Source: Burkholderiales bacterium (lineage in GTDB: Bacteria; Pseudomonadota; Gammaproteobacteria; Burkholderiales; Burkholderiaceae_C). From it: a DNA stretch of 35,442 bases. The stretch covers positions 1-35,442 of the forward strand of contig QBMB01000047.1 of the NCBI GenBank assembly GCA_003241965.1. Reading direction: 5' to 3'. Shown here piece after piece: positions 15,587 to 24,829 of the stretch. The notes below the pieces were generated by a model. The model was not told where the DNA came from, searched no databases, and saw only the letters and a list, made by a program, of their open reading frames with translations. The first letter of the stretch is position 1. Every line of letters starts with the position of its first letter. Made by a program: the position numbers and the translations under genes.

Positions 15587-16395
15587 TCACCCCGCCAGCG
15601 ACAGGCCCAGGCGCGGTTCGCGGTTGAGCTTGAACACCGCCACAGCCTGCACCAGTTGCGAAGCCTGCTGCTTCAGGCTGTCGGCAGCGGCGGCGCTTTC
15701 TTCCACCAGCGCGGCGTTCTGCTGCGTGACCTTGTCCATCTGGCTGATGGCTTCACCCACCTGGCCCACACCCGCGCTTTGTTCGCTGGTGGCACTGCTG
15801 ATTTCGCCCACCAGGTCCGACACGCGGCGGATGGCGCTGACCACGCCCTGCATGGTCACACCGGCCTGGTCGGCCAGCACGGTTCCAGCGGCCACACGCT
15901 CCACGCTGGCGTCGATCAGACCCTTGATCTGTTTGGCGGCCTCGGCGCTGCGTTGGGCCAGGCTGCGCACTTCGCTGGCCACCACCGCAAAGCCCCGACC
16001 CTGTTCGCCGGCGCGCGCCGCTTCCACGGCTGCGTTGAGCGCGAGGATATTGGTCTGGAAGGCGATGCCGTCGATCACACCGATGATGTCGGCGATGCGC
16101 CGGGAGCTGTCGTTGATGCCTTTCATGGTCTCCATCACCTTGCCCACCACGTCACCGCCTTCGACCGCGACCTGGGACGCGTTGAGCGCCAGTGCGTTGG
16201 CCTGGCTGGCGTGGTCGGCGGTCTGGCGCACCGTGGTGCCCAGCTCCTCCATGGATGCCGCGGTTTCTTCCAATGCTGAAGCCTGCTGCTTGGTGCGGGT
16301 CGACAGATCGGTGTTGCCTTGCGCGATCTGTGCGCTGGCCTTCAAGACCAGCGCCGCGTTGTCCTGCACGTGAGGATCTGGGTACGAAGTTTCAT
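15587..16395 (-). pseudogene. Decapitated methyl-accepting chemotaxis protein gene
   Basis: Codons from 16369 (a GTG) to 15587 give 260 residues of intact MCP signalling domain, with [19 protein letters not shown], the hairpin tip [18 protein letters not shown] and a terminal VAVFKLN segment. Upstream, an ATG at 16395 with a clear GGAGA ribosome site begins MKLRTQIL, a typical MCP N-terminus, but that frame stops after 17 codons. The two frames differ by 2 nt. The simplest reading is an internal deletion that removed TM1, the periplasmic domain, TM2 and HAMP and shifted the frame. A soluble 260-residue product from GTG is possible, but no ribosome site precedes it. The signalling domain itself shows no decay, so the loss may be recent. 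Confidence 0.8.
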
Positions 16396-16453
16396 GGGAG
16401 TCTCCAGGAAGGGGCGCAGCACGGTGACGTTGTCAGCGGATCTGTTCCCCATG

Positions 16454-16480
16454 GTTTCGACGCCAGGCCCGGCTCGTGAA
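16454..16480 (-). promoter_or_regulatory. Weak sigma-28-like remnant upstream of the broken MCP
   Basis: The minus strand reads TTCA-N15-GTCGAAAC. The -10 octamer is identical to that of the intact MCP promoter at 2139, but the -35 is poor. It lies about 60 bp before the ATG at 16395. It may be a decayed or weak promoter, or chance. Confidence 0.35.
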
Positions 16481-16512
16481 GCGTTGGCTGACCGGCGGTG
16501 CGCCGGGCCGCT

Positions 16513-17280
16513 TCAGCCGCCAGTGAAGATCTCCGTGGCCAACTTCATCAGCGCGAGCACCGGCGCGTCCAGCATGGGCAGCGAGAACGCAATGCCCACC
16601 AGGCCGGCCGAGAGCGTGAGCGGAAAGCCGATGGCGAACGCGTTCATCTGCGGCGCGATGCGCGAAATGAAACCCAGCACGATGTTGACGAACATCAGCA
16701 TGCCGATCATGGGCAGGGCGATCCACAGGCCATAGCGGAACACCACGGCGCCGAGCTCGTGCAGCTGCATGCGGTTGATGGAATCGAGCGCGCCACCGCC
16801 CACAGGAAAGGTGTTGAAGCTGGCGATCACCGCCTGCAGCAGCATGAGGTGACCACCCATGACCACAAACAACAGCATGGTGGTGTTGCCGAAGAAGCGG
16901 CCCACGGTGCTGGACTGGGCGTTGGTGGAGGGGTCGAAGAAGCCGGCGAAGTTCAGGCCCATCTGCAGGCCGATGATCTCGCCGGCCAGTTCCACCGAAG
17001 CAAACACGATGCGCACCGCCAGGCCGATGGCAATGCCCACCACCACCTGCTGCATGACCACCGAAAACGCCTGCGGATCGGTGAGCGCGATCATGGGCTG
17101 GTCGGCCAGGCCGGCCTGTGCGCACACCGCCACCAGAAACGCCAGCGCCACGCGCGTGCGCAGCGGCACCGAGCGCGACGAGAAGATGGGTGCGCTGGAG
17201 AAAACGGCGAGGATGCGCAGGAAGGGCCAGAACACCGGTGAGACCAGCGCCATCACCTGCGCTTCGGTGAACGTGGGCAT
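16513..17280 (-). CDS. fliR: FliR, flagellar export gate protein
   Basis: A 255-residue inner-membrane protein with about six hydrophobic helices. The family segment AGEIIGLQMGLNFAGFFDP sits in the middle and FxSRIAPQMNAFAIGFP near the C-terminal third. FliR builds the export-gate core with FliP and FliQ in the flagellar type III system. Length is normal (about 255-265). It is the last gene of the fliLMNOPQR unit and starts 13 bp after fliQ. The 117 bp beyond its stop hold only the upstream region of the broken MCP gene. Confidence 0.97.
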   Translation of the reverse strand: MPTFTEAQVMALVSPVFWPFLRILAVFSSAPIFSSRSVPLRTRVALAFLVAVCAQAGLADQPMIALTDPQAFSVVMQQVVVGIAIGLAVRIVFASVELAGEIIGLQMGLNFAGFFDPSTNAQSSTVGRFFGNTTMLLFVVMGGHLMLLQAVIASFNTFPVGGGALDSINRMQLHELGAVVFRYGLWIALPMIGMLMFVNIVLGFISRIAPQMNAFAIGFPLTLSAGLVGIAFSLPMLDAPVLALMKLATEIFTGG

Positions 17281-17293
17281 GTCCGGTGCGCGA

Positions 17294-17563
17294 TCAGATG
17301 GCGTAGTTCGGGATGGAGAGGATCGTGCTGCGGATGAACTCGACCATGGTCGTCATCATCCACGGCCCGGCGATGGCGAACACCGCAATGGCCGCGATCA
17401 GCTTGGGCACAAACGCCAGCGTGGCCTCGTTGATCTGCGTGAGGGCCTGGAACAGGCTCACCACCAGACCGACCACCAGCACCGTGGCCAGCACGGGGGC
17501 GGCCACCATGAGCAGCATGAAGAGCGCGTTCTGCGCCATCGTGAGAGCGGCTTGCGGATCCAT
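17294..17563 (-). CDS. fliQ: FliQ, flagellar export gate protein
   Basis: An 89-residue membrane protein with two helices (about 13-36 and 52-76), the standard size for FliQ. The segment LVVSLFQALTQINEATLAFVPK between the helices is characteristic. Four FliQ copies wrap the FliP/FliR core of the secretion gate. An AGGAAAAG ribosome site precedes the ATG. The gene sits between fliP (8-bp gap) and fliR. Confidence 0.97.
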   Translation of the reverse strand: MDPQAALTMAQNALFMLLMVAAPVLATVLVVGLVVSLFQALTQINEATLAFVPKLIAAIAVFAIAGPWMMTTMVEFIRSTILSIPNYAI

Positions 17564-17571
17564 GTCTTTTC

Positions 17572-18369
17572 CTACTGTGCAAACGAGGCGGCCAGGGAGC
17601 CGATCAACAGATTCCAGCCATCGGCCAGCACGAAGAGCATGAGCTTGAACGGCAGCGCCACCAGCACCGGCGACAGCATCATCATGCCCAACGACATCAG
17701 CACGCTGGCCACCACCATGTCGATCACCAGGAAGGGGATGAAGATCATGAAGCCGATCTGGAACGCGGTCTTCAGCTCACTCGTGACGAAGGCCGGCACC
17801 AGCACGCGAAAGGGCGCGGTCTCGGCCGTCACATCGTTCGGCAGCTTGGCCAGCTTGGCGAAGAGTTCAAAGTCGGACTGGCGCGTCTGCTTGAGCATGA
17901 AGGCGCGCATGGGGCCCTGGCCACGCTCCAACGCCTGGTCGAAGGTGATGGCGTTGCGCGAGTAGGGTTCATAGGCGTCGGCGTACACCTTGTCCAGCGT
18001 GGGGCCCATGACGAACAGCGTGAGGAACAGCGAGAGGCCCACGATCACCTGGTTGGGTGGGGCCGACTGCGTGCCCAGCGCCTGGCGCAGCAGCGAGAGC
18101 ACGATCACGATGCGGGTGAAGCCCGTCATGAGCAGCAGCACGGCCGGCAGGAAGGAGAGCGCGGTGAAGAACAGCAGGGTCTGGATCGGCACCGAGTAGC
18201 TGGTGCTGCCCGCGCCTTGTCCGATCATCAGCGGCAGCGAGGGGCCGGTGGTGGCGGTGCCTGCACCCGGCAGGGCGGGAATGGGCAGGGCCTGGGCCCA
18301 GACACCCACAGCGCAAAGCGCCAGCGCGCCGAAGACGAGACCGCCTCGCAGCAAGTTAACGGGGCGCAT
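17572..18369 (-). CDS. fliP: FliP, flagellar export gate protein
   Basis: 265 residues. A cleavable signal peptide (about 1-25, ending VWA) is followed by four membrane helices. FliP signature stretches are present: [37 protein letters not shown] and [29 protein letters not shown]. Five FliP copies form most of the export channel. Its first 14 bp overlap the end of fliO, which supports translational coupling. The size is slightly above the E. coli protein (245), as is common in this group. Confidence 0.98.
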   Translation of the reverse strand: MRPVNLLRGGLVFGALALCAVGVWAQALPIPALPGAGTATTGPSLPLMIGQGAGSTSYSVPIQTLLFFTALSFLPAVLLLMTGFTRIVIVLSLLRQALGTQSAPPNQVIVGLSLFLTLFVMGPTLDKVYADAYEPYSRNAITFDQALERGQGPMRAFMLKQTRQSDFELFAKLAKLPNDVTAETAPFRVLVPAFVTSELKTAFQIGFMIFIPFLVIDMVVASVLMSLGMMMLSPVLVALPFKLMLFVLADGWNLLIGSLAASFAQ

Positions 18370-18712
18370 TCGGAGCCTTCATGAGTTGTGAGAGGCGCGC
18401 GGCAAAACCGGTGGCGGGCGCGGAAGGGTCGGCGGGCAGGGTCGGCAGTTCGGCCGGCAAAGCCATCTGGTGCAGCCCGGTCACGCTGCCCGCAGCCACA
18501 CCCAGCACCAGACAGATGCGATCGGCGCCTTCACCCACCTGCACTGTGACCACGCGCTGCTGCGGGCCCAGCGACAGGCTGGAGAGCACGCGCAACGCCG
18601 GACCGCTGTGGCCAGTGATGCCGGGCAGGCGGCGACGCGCCCACTTCAGGGCGAAGGCCAGGCCCACCATCAAGGCGAGCAACAGCAGCGCGGGCATTGC
18701 GTTTTGCAACAT
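18356..18712 (-). CDS. fliO: FliO, flagellar biosynthesis protein
   Basis: 118 residues with one N-terminal membrane helix (about 6-24) and a small cytoplasmic domain carrying the FliO pattern [33 protein letters not shown]. FliO helps FliP assemble into rings. The sequence is poorly conserved in the family, and the call rests on the helix plus this domain and on the position between fliN (3-bp gap) and fliP (14-bp overlap). Confidence 0.92.
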   Translation of the reverse strand: MLQNAMPALLLLALMVGLAFALKWARRRLPGITGHSGPALRVLSSLSLGPQQRVVTVQVGEGADRICLVLGVAAGSVTGLHQMALPAELPTLPADPSAPATGFAARLSQLMKAPNAPR

Positions 18713-18715
18713 GGA

Positions 18716-19141
18716 TCAGGTCCTGCTGACGCGCTTCATGCGTTCAGAAGGCGTCACGATGTCGGTCAGGCGGATGCCGAACTTGTCGTTCACCACCACC
18801 ACCTCGCCCTGCGCGATCAGGTAGCCGTTGACCAGCACGTCCATGGGTTCACCGGCGAGCGCATCGAGCTCGACGATGGAGCCCTGCGCGAGCTGCAAGA
18901 TGTATTTGATCGGCACGCGGGTGCGGCCGAGTTCCACCGAGAGCTGCACCGGGATGTCCAGCACCATCTGGATGTCGTGCATCGGGTTGCCGCTGGCCCC
19001 GCCCGAAGGCATGGGGATGGCGTTGGCCTCGAACACGTGTGGGCCGTCGGTGCCGGCGCGGGTGGTCGACTGTTCTTCCAGGGCCTGCGCCCAGTCGTCG
19101 GCGATGGCTTCTTGGGTGGTGTCCGGTGCATCAGTTGACAT
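18716..19141 (-). CDS. fliN: FliN, flagellar motor switch protein
   Basis: 141 residues. A variable acidic N-terminal part (about 1-55) is followed by the SpoA/FliN domain with MVLDIPVQLSVELGRTR, ILQLAQGSIVELDALAGEPMDVLVNG and GEVVVVNDKFGIRLTDI. FliN forms the bottom of the C-ring with FliM and helps dock FliH/FliI. The ATG at 19141 overlaps the end of fliM by 11 bp; longer starts run inside fliM in another frame and add no FliN sequence. Confidence 0.96.
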   Translation of the reverse strand: MSTDAPDTTQEAIADDWAQALEEQSTTRAGTDGPHVFEANAIPMPSGGASGNPMHDIQMVLDIPVQLSVELGRTRVPIKYILQLAQGSIVELDALAGEPMDVLVNGYLIAQGEVVVVNDKFGIRLTDIVTPSERMKRVSRT

Positions 19142-20135
19142 GGTTTTCTCCGAGCCAGTTTCGATCGATTCCGCGCAGATTGCGCTCCACGCGAAGTGCG
19201 TATTTGCCTTTGTGGGTCCCGTATTGGCCCTCGAAGATCGGCACCCCGTCCACATGGGCCTGGATGGTGGGGTTGCGATCGAGTTCGATGAAGTCGCCGA
19301 TCTGCATGGACAGCAGTTGTTCCACCGTGGCGTCGGTCTTGGCCAGCTCGGCAACCATGGTCACCTCGGCGGCCTGGATCTCGTGGCTGAGCAGCTTGAC
19401 CCAGCGGCGGTCGACTTCGATGGCATCGCCCTGCACGCTGGAATACAGCACGTCGCGGATCGGCTCCAGCGTGGCGTAGGGAATGCAGATGTGCAGCGAA
19501 CCGGAGATGTCGCCGATCTCCAGCGAAAAACTGGTGGAGACCACGATCTCGCTGGGGGTGGCGATGGTGGCGAACTGGGGCTGCATCTCCGAGCGCTGGT
19601 AGGCCAGCTCGATCGGGTACACGCCGCGCCAGGCCTTTTTGTATTCCTCGGCCACCACATCCACCAGGCGGTTGATCACGCGCTGTTCGGTGGGTGAGAA
19701 GTCGCGGCCCTCGATGCGGGTGTGGAACTTGCCGTTGCCACCGAAGAGGCTGTCGATCACGCCGAACAGCAGCGTGGGCTCGCACACCACCAGACCGTTG
19801 CCGCGCAGTGGGCGAATGGCCATGATGTTGAAGTTGGTCGGCACCACCAGTTCACGCAGGAAGGCGCTGTATTTCTGCACCTGCACAGCACCCACCGAGA
19901 TCTCGGGGCTGCGGCGGATGAAGTTGAACAAGCCCAGGCGCAGGTTGCGCGAGAAGCGTTCGTTGACGATCTCCATGGTGGGCATGCGCCCACGCACGAT
20001 GCGCTCCTGGCTCTGCAGGTTGTAGTCGCGCACCCCGCTGGTGGGCGCCTCGGCCTTGGCCATCTTCTGGCTCTCGCCCGTGACGCCTTCCAGCAGAGCG
20101 TCAATCTCTTCCTGGGACAGAAATGATTCGGCCAT
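19131..20135 (-). CDS. fliM: FliM, flagellar motor switch protein
   Basis: 334 residues. The N-terminus MAESFLSQEEIDALLEGV carries the CheY-P-binding peptide (EIDALL at 10-15). A middle CheC-like domain follows, with the family GGxG-type motif visible as FGGNGKFHTRIEGRDFSPTE, and a C-terminal SpoA domain (about 255-325). CheY-P binding here switches rotation. It starts 15 bp after fliL, and its stop lies within the start of fliN. Confidence 0.98.
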   Translation of the reverse strand: MAESFLSQEEIDALLEGVTGESQKMAKAEAPTSGVRDYNLQSQERIVRGRMPTMEIVNERFSRNLRLGLFNFIRRSPEISVGAVQVQKYSAFLRELVVPTNFNIMAIRPLRGNGLVVCEPTLLFGVIDSLFGGNGKFHTRIEGRDFSPTEQRVINRLVDVVAEEYKKAWRGVYPIELAYQRSEMQPQFATIATPSEIVVSTSFSLEIGDISGSLHICIPYATLEPIRDVLYSSVQGDAIEVDRRWVKLLSHEIQAAEVTMVAELAKTDATVEQLLSMQIGDFIELDRNPTIQAHVDGVPIFEGQYGTHKGKYALRVERNLRGIDRNWLGENHVN

Positions 20136-20150
20136 GGTGGTTCGTTCCGG

Positions 20151-20726
20151 TTACTGAACGATGAGACTGGAGAACAGAACCGCCTGCACCGGATTCGGCG
20201 GCGCCTTGGCCTTTTTCTTCTTCGCCGTGGCGTCCTCGGCCTCGGCGTGGTCCGAGCCCTCGTAGCCCATCTCCTTGGAGATCGCCGCGATGATGTCGTT
20301 GGCCAGTTTTTCCTTGCCCTGTATCTGCAGCATCTCGTCGGCCGTGCGCTGCGAGATCAGCATCAGGATGTCGCTGCGGATGCTGGGCATGTAGGTCTTC
20401 ACGTCGGATTCGGTCTTGGCGTCCTGCAGTTGCAGGGTCAGTCCGAGCTGGATGAAGCGGGTGCCACCGGCGTCGGCCAGGTTGACCACCATGTTCTCCA
20501 GCGGCAGGAAGACCGGTGCGTGCTTGGGGTCCTTGGCCACGTGGGCGACGGGTTCGTCGTCCGCATACTCGTCGTTGGCGGCCGCAGCGTTCTTCTTCAT
20601 GATGAAGAGGGCGGCGCCAGCACCGATGAGTGCCAGCAACACCACGCCCACGATGATGAACAGCAGCTTCTTGCTCTTCTTCTTCGGCGCTTCGGCGGGA
20701 ACAGCGGTGGCGGCGGCAGCAGACAT
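20151..20726 (-). CDS. fliL: FliL, flagellar basal-body/stator-associated protein
   Basis: 191 residues from the ATG at 20726: a basic cytoplasmic tail (KKKSKK), one membrane helix (about 21-44) and a periplasmic FliL domain with LENMVVNLADAGGTRFIQLGLTLQL. FliL surrounds the stator and supports motor torque. An ATG 6 bp further upstream exists, but the ribosome site AAGGA abuts it and stands 5 nt from 20726, so the second ATG is preferred. The domain has an insert of about 25 charged residues (EDATAKKKKAKAPP) before its C-terminus. It is the first gene of the fliLMNOPQR unit. Confidence 0.95.
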   Translation of the reverse strand: MSAAAATAVPAEAPKKKSKKLLFIIVGVVLLALIGAGAALFIMKKNAAAANDEYADDEPVAHVAKDPKHAPVFLPLENMVVNLADAGGTRFIQLGLTLQLQDAKTESDVKTYMPSIRSDILMLISQRTADEMLQIQGKEKLANDIIAAISKEMGYEGSDHAEAEDATAKKKKAKAPPNPVQAVLFSSLIVQ

Positions 20727-20828
20727 GGACATCCTTCAAATGGCCCCCGCTGGGAGGAGGGCGGCACACGCAGAGAACGTGTGGGGTTTGAAGAATTATT
20801 GGGCGGGGGGCCCTGTGCCAGTCGTCAG

Positions 20829-20852
20829 ATAAGCGCCTGAAAAGGCGCTTAT
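20829..20852 (-). terminator. Hairpin after fliK
   Basis: ATAAGCGCCT-loop of 4-AGGCGCTTAT is a perfect 10-bp stem, placed 26 bp after the fliK stop. No long U-run follows on the minus strand. It separates the fliFGHIJK and fliLMNOPQR transcripts, so fliL probably has its own promoter in 20727-20828, where I could not identify one. Confidence 0.65.
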
Positions 20853-20878
20853 TCAGGGCTTCCTGGAAACGACAGTGT

Positions 20879-22177
20879 TCAGGCAAAAACGTCCAGGGGC
20901 TGGCTGCCGTCGGCGCGCGGTGCGGCTTGAACAGGGCGTGATGGAGCGGCGGCGGCCGCCTGGGACCCTGAAGCCACCCCGCGCACACCGTTCTGCCGTG
21001 CCGGAGCCCCATCCCCCCGTGAACCCTGCTGGCCTTGTGCGCCCACCGACACACCACCGAGCTGCATGCCGCTCTTGTTCAGCAGGTCGCCCAGCGACTC
21101 GCCTGCGTGTTCGCGCAGCGAGGCGCGCGCTTCGGCGTTGTCGGTCTTGAACTCCACCTGCACCTCCTGGCCCTTCATCGAGAGCTGGATGTCGATGGCT
21201 TGTTCGCCCGCTTCGCCGCCCACGCGCAGGCTGGCGTGGCGCAGGTGCTGCGTGCCCCAATGGGTCACGGTGGGTTCTTCGGCGGCGTTGGCGTCGGCAA
21301 AGGGGCTGTCGGCCTGTGCCTCGCTCTTGTCAAAGCCGCCGGTGTCGGACCCCTTGTGGTCGGAGCTGCCAGCGCCTTCACCCGACGGGGCGCCCGGCAG
21401 GGCCGGGGCCCCTTCCGGGGAGCGGCTGCCAGTGCCCGCTGCGCTCGACAGGCTGAAGCCTTCGCCAGCGGCTTCGCGCAGCTCGGTGGTGGCCAGGGGA
21501 ACGCCGGGGGCGAGGCCGAAACGCTCGTTGAGCGCCACGGTGCTGCGCACCGGCGCGCCTTGTGCGGTCTGGTTGGCGGCCTGCTGGATCGCCAGGGTTT
21601 CGGTGCTGGCCATCGAGGCGTGGCGCCATTGCGGGCCCGCTGCGCCGCCGGTGCTGGCTTCTGCTGCACGGGCCGTGGGTACAAAAGTGGTGCCCGGGCG
21701 CACCGCGTTGGCCGGCAAGGCCACTGCGCCTTTGGGCGCGATCTCCAGCGGGGTGGGTTCCACGGGTGTCATGCCCGAGATGTCGAGCTTGCCGTCGGTC
21801 GCGGCGTTGGCCGCCGCGCGGTCGGACAGGCTGGCTGCGGCGGGCAAACCGGTGCTGCCGTCTGCGCCTTGGGCGCCGGCTTTTTTGCCCAGAGCCGCGT
21901 CGGCTGCGCCGGGCAGACCCCATGCCATCAGGGCGGTCAGCGGGTTCTCGGTGCCGTCCGGTGGTTCCTTGTCGGTGCCGGCGCCATCAGCCAGCGCTGC
22001 GCTGGGTGCGGTGGCGGCCTCGGGCAGCACCTGCGTGTTGGCCAGCAGGCTGAGCAGGTTGGCGAAGATGTCGCCTGCTTCGCCCTTGCGGTCTTGCGCG
22101 CGCGCACCCGGCTGGGCGGGTTTGGCGGCGGGCTCCACCGGTTTGGGCGCACTGCTGGTGGTGGCGGTGCTGGTCAT
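20879..22177 (-). CDS. fliK: FliK, flagellar hook-length control protein
   Basis: 432 residues. The long N-terminal part is Ala/Gly/Pro-rich and low in complexity, typical of the ruler region. The C-terminal hook-control domain (about 320-400) shows RHASLRVGGEAGEQAIDIQL, VQVEFKTDNAEARASLREH and LGDLLNKSGMQLGGVSV. FliK measures hook length and switches export from hook to filament proteins. The ATG at 22177 overlaps the fliJ stop as ATGA and has an AGGAAGG site upstream. Confidence 0.93.
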   Translation of the reverse strand: MTSTATTSSAPKPVEPAAKPAQPGARAQDRKGEAGDIFANLLSLLANTQVLPEAATAPSAALADGAGTDKEPPDGTENPLTALMAWGLPGAADAALGKKAGAQGADGSTGLPAAASLSDRAAANAATDGKLDISGMTPVEPTPLEIAPKGAVALPANAVRPGTTFVPTARAAEASTGGAAGPQWRHASMASTETLAIQQAANQTAQGAPVRSTVALNERFGLAPGVPLATTELREAAGEGFSLSSAAGTGSRSPEGAPALPGAPSGEGAGSSDHKGSDTGGFDKSEAQADSPFADANAAEEPTVTHWGTQHLRHASLRVGGEAGEQAIDIQLSMKGQEVQVEFKTDNAEARASLREHAGESLGDLLNKSGMQLGGVSVGAQGQQGSRGDGAPARQNGVRGVASGSQAAAAAPSRPVQAAPRADGSQPLDVFA

Positions 22178-22647
22178 GGTCGGGCGCCTTCCTGTTGGGC
22201 CCGCGCCAGGCGTTGGCGCAGGTGGATGGCCAGGGCCATCTCGTCGGTGTTTTTCTGGTCCTGGCGCTGCACGCGGTGCTGCACCGCGAGTTGCTTGCGT
22301 TCGGTGAACTTGCGCAGGCCGGCCACATCGCGTTCGCACACGTGCACCTGCCCCTGTGCGTGCTCGATGAGTGCCATGCGCTCGCGCAGCACGCCGCGCT
22401 GGAAGTCCAGCGCGTGGTCGATCTTGGCCATGAATTGGCGGTGGTGCATCAGCAGCGCGGTGTCGATGCCGGTGGCGGCGCGCACGGCCCAGCGTTGTTC
22501 AGCCTCCTGCGCGTAGGCCTGCAGCTGGTCCATCTGGTCCTGCGCCACCTGCAGTTCGCGCTGCATCTGGCCCAGGGCGCCCAGCGCTTCGTCGCGGCGT
22601 TTCTCGGCGATTTCAACCACTTTGTTGAGCGTCTGGATCGTGGTCAT
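22174..22647 (-). CDS. fliJ: FliJ, flagellar export chaperone-escort protein
   Basis: 157 residues, almost wholly an antiparallel coiled coil, rich in Glu, Gln, Arg and Leu, matching the usual FliJ size of about 150. FliJ links the FliI ATPase ring to FlhA and recycles chaperones. It overlaps the fliI stop by 4 bp at its start and the fliK start by 4 bp at its end, so three genes are read as one coupled set. Coiled-coil proteins are weakly diagnostic, but position and size make the call firm. Confidence 0.92.
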   Translation of the reverse strand: MTTIQTLNKVVEIAEKRRDEALGALGQMQRELQVAQDQMDQLQAYAQEAEQRWAVRAATGIDTALLMHHRQFMAKIDHALDFQRGVLRERMALIEHAQGQVHVCERDVAGLRKFTERKQLAVQHRVQRQDQKNTDEMALAIHLRQRLARAQQEGARP

Positions 22648-24122
22648 GACTGCTTGCCTTCATAAGGGTTGTGGTGGGCGCGTGTCTGGCGTTGCGCGGC
22701 GTTGCCCGGGCGGTCTTCCTGCAGCGCGGTCTGCAGCTGCTGCAGGCTGTCGGGCAGGGTCGCGGCTTCGTTCATGTCCTGCATCAGGAAACGCTGCAAG
22801 GCCGGGTACAGGACGATGGCGCGGTCGGTCTCGGGGTCGCTGCCGGGCACATAGGCGCCGAGCTGGATCAGGTCGCGGCTCTTGATGTAGCGCGAGTAGG
22901 CGCCGCGGAACTTGCGGGCCAGCTCCAGGTGCACGGCGCCGGCCACGTTGTGCATCACGCGCGAGGCCGAGGCCTCCACGTCGATGGCCGGAAAGTGGCC
23001 CGCCTCGGCCAGCGAGCGCGACAGCACGATGTGGCCGTCCAGAATGGCGCGCGCGGCGTCCGCAATCGGGTCCTGCTGGTCGTCGCCCTCGGAGAGCACG
23101 GTGTAGAAGGCGGTGATCGATCCCACGCCGTTCAGGCCGTTGCCGCTGCGCTCCACCAGCTGGGGCAGCTTGGCAAAACACGACGGCGGGTAGCCCTTGG
23201 TGGCCGGCGGCTCGCCAATGGCCAGCGCGATCTCGCGCTGCGCCATGGCGTAGCGGGTGAGCGAGTCCATGAGCAGCAGCACATCCAGGCCGTCGTCGCG
23301 GAAACGCTCGGCGATGGCCGTGGCGTAGGCCGCGCCCTGCATGCGCACCAGCGGCGGTGCATCGGCCGGAGCCGCCACCACCACCGAGCGTTTGCGGCCC
23401 TCCACGCCCAGGATGTCTTCAATGAATTCCTTCACCTCGCGGCCGCGCTCGCCAATGAGGCCAACGACGATCACGTCGGCCTGGGTGTAGCGCGCCATCA
23501 TGCCCAGCAGCACGCTCTTGCCCACGCCGGAGCCGGCGAACAGGCCGATGCGCTGGCCACGGCCCACGGTGAGCAGGGCGTTGATCGCTCGCACGCCGGT
23601 GTCCAGCGGTGTGCGCACCGGGTCGCGGTCCATCGCGTTGAGCGGTGCGCGGTCCATCGGCTCGATGTCCACGTCGGTGATCGGGCCCTGGTGGTCCAGC
23701 GGGTTGCCGTGGGAATCGACCACCCGGCCGAGCAGGCCCTTGCCCAACGGCAGGCGCAGCGTGCCGCGGTCGTCGGGGGAGGGGGGTTTGTTGGTGTGGC
23801 CCACGCGGGGCACGGTGCGGTAGGGCGCCAGGGGCGTGACGCTGGCGCCGCTGGAGAGGCCGTGCGTGTCACCGGCGGGCATGAGGAAGGCGCGGTCATT
23901 GGAGAAGCCCACCACCTCGGCCAGCACCGGCTCGCGGCTGCCGTTGCCGATCAGGCACTGCGAGCCCACGGGCACCTTCAGGCCCACGGCCTCCAGCACC
24001 AGACCGGCCAGGCGGGTGAGCGTGCCACGCACCTCCAGCGGTGTCTCCACGCTGGCGTTGACGCGCACGTCGTCCATGAAATTGCCCCAACGGCTCTCGG
24101 CGCCAAATGTGCTGTCAGACAT
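22644..24122 (-). CDS. fliI: FliI, flagellum-specific export ATPase
   Basis: 492 residues, homologous to F1 beta. Walker A is AGSGVGKS (196-203), Walker B is [12 protein letters not shown] with D286, and the catalytic loop [13 protein letters not shown] is at about 225-236. The N-terminal 30 or so residues bind FliH. The protein energises unfolding and entry of export substrates. It overlaps fliH by 8 bp at its start and fliJ by 4 bp at its end. Length is slightly above the E. coli protein (457), partly through a Pro-rich insert near 110-120. Confidence 0.98.
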   Translation of the reverse strand: MSDSTFGAESRWGNFMDDVRVNASVETPLEVRGTLTRLAGLVLEAVGLKVPVGSQCLIGNGSREPVLAEVVGFSNDRAFLMPAGDTHGLSSGASVTPLAPYRTVPRVGHTNKPPSPDDRGTLRLPLGKGLLGRVVDSHGNPLDHQGPITDVDIEPMDRAPLNAMDRDPVRTPLDTGVRAINALLTVGRGQRIGLFAGSGVGKSVLLGMMARYTQADVIVVGLIGERGREVKEFIEDILGVEGRKRSVVVAAPADAPPLVRMQGAAYATAIAERFRDDGLDVLLLMDSLTRYAMAQREIALAIGEPPATKGYPPSCFAKLPQLVERSGNGLNGVGSITAFYTVLSEGDDQQDPIADAARAILDGHIVLSRSLAEAGHFPAIDVEASASRVMHNVAGAVHLELARKFRGAYSRYIKSRDLIQLGAYVPGSDPETDRAIVLYPALQRFLMQDMNEAATLPDSLQQLQTALQEDRPGNAAQRQTRAHHNPYEGKQS

Positions 24123-24810
24123 CGGTGTTCCCAGGGTTCCAGGCCATGTTCATGCCGAGGTTGCCCACGGCGCGCGACCAGCGCTTTTCGATGGTGGCGT
24201 CCACCGCCGAGGTGGCCGATTCGATCAGGCAGCCACCGGGGCTGATCTGCGGGTCGGCCACAAATTCGGGCAGCGGACTGTTGAGTGTTTCCAGCAGCAC
24301 ACCCTTCATGAGCGCGAGGTCGCCCGGGTTCATGCGCACCGTGGCGGGCAAGCCGTCGTCCACCAGCTGCGACAGGGCCTCGGTGATCACCGGCTTCATG
24401 TGCTGTGGGTCGCCAGCCAGGGCCTGGCGCACCACCTGGCGGGCCAGGTCGCAGGCCAGTTCAAGGATGTGGCGCGAGATCTTCTCTTCGCTCTTGTGCA
24501 GGTTGTCCTTGGTGTTGTGCAGGAGCTGCGCCATGCGCACCGCGGTCTCTTCGGCGGTCTTGCGCACCGTGGCTTCAAGTGCGTCGCGCACTTCCTGCCC
24601 GCCAGCGTCATGCCCGCGCTCGAAGCCTTCGGCGTAAGCCTGTTGACGCGCTTCCTGCAACACCTCGCTGGTCACGCCCGCGCTCTTGTCGGAACCGGGC
24701 GTTTGCAGATGTTCCTCGCTGCCGTCCACCGCCGAGAAGTGCCAGGCAGCCACGCCCTCGATTTCCTCACGGGGAATGAAGCGCGAATGGGGATTGGGTT
24801 TGTTGGCCAT
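24115..24810 (-). CDS. fliH: FliH, export ATPase regulator
   Basis: 231 residues: an N-terminal polar part beginning [15 protein letters not shown], a long helical stalk (about 60-115) and a C-terminal FliH domain similar to the F-type stator (b/delta subunits), with [14 protein letters not shown] and [13 protein letters not shown]. FliH dimers bind FliI and dock it to FliN. It lies 19 bp after fliG and overlaps fliI by 8 bp. Confidence 0.95.
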   Translation of the reverse strand: MANKPNPHSRFIPREEIEGVAAWHFSAVDGSEEHLQTPGSDKSAGVTSEVLQEARQQAYAEGFERGHDAGGQEVRDALEATVRKTAEETAVRMAQLLHNTKDNLHKSEEKISRHILELACDLARQVVRQALAGDPQHMKPVITEALSQLVDDGLPATVRMNPGDLALMKGVLLETLNSPLPEFVADPQISPGGCLIESATSAVDATIEKRWSRAVGNLGMNMAWNPGNTDV

Positions 24811-24829
24811 GGTCAGCTATCCATCCAGG

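Noticed and set aside
20727..20828. Sigma-54 promoter before fliL (TGGCAC on the minus strand)
   Set aside because: The -24-like part has no matching -12 TTGC at the right distance.
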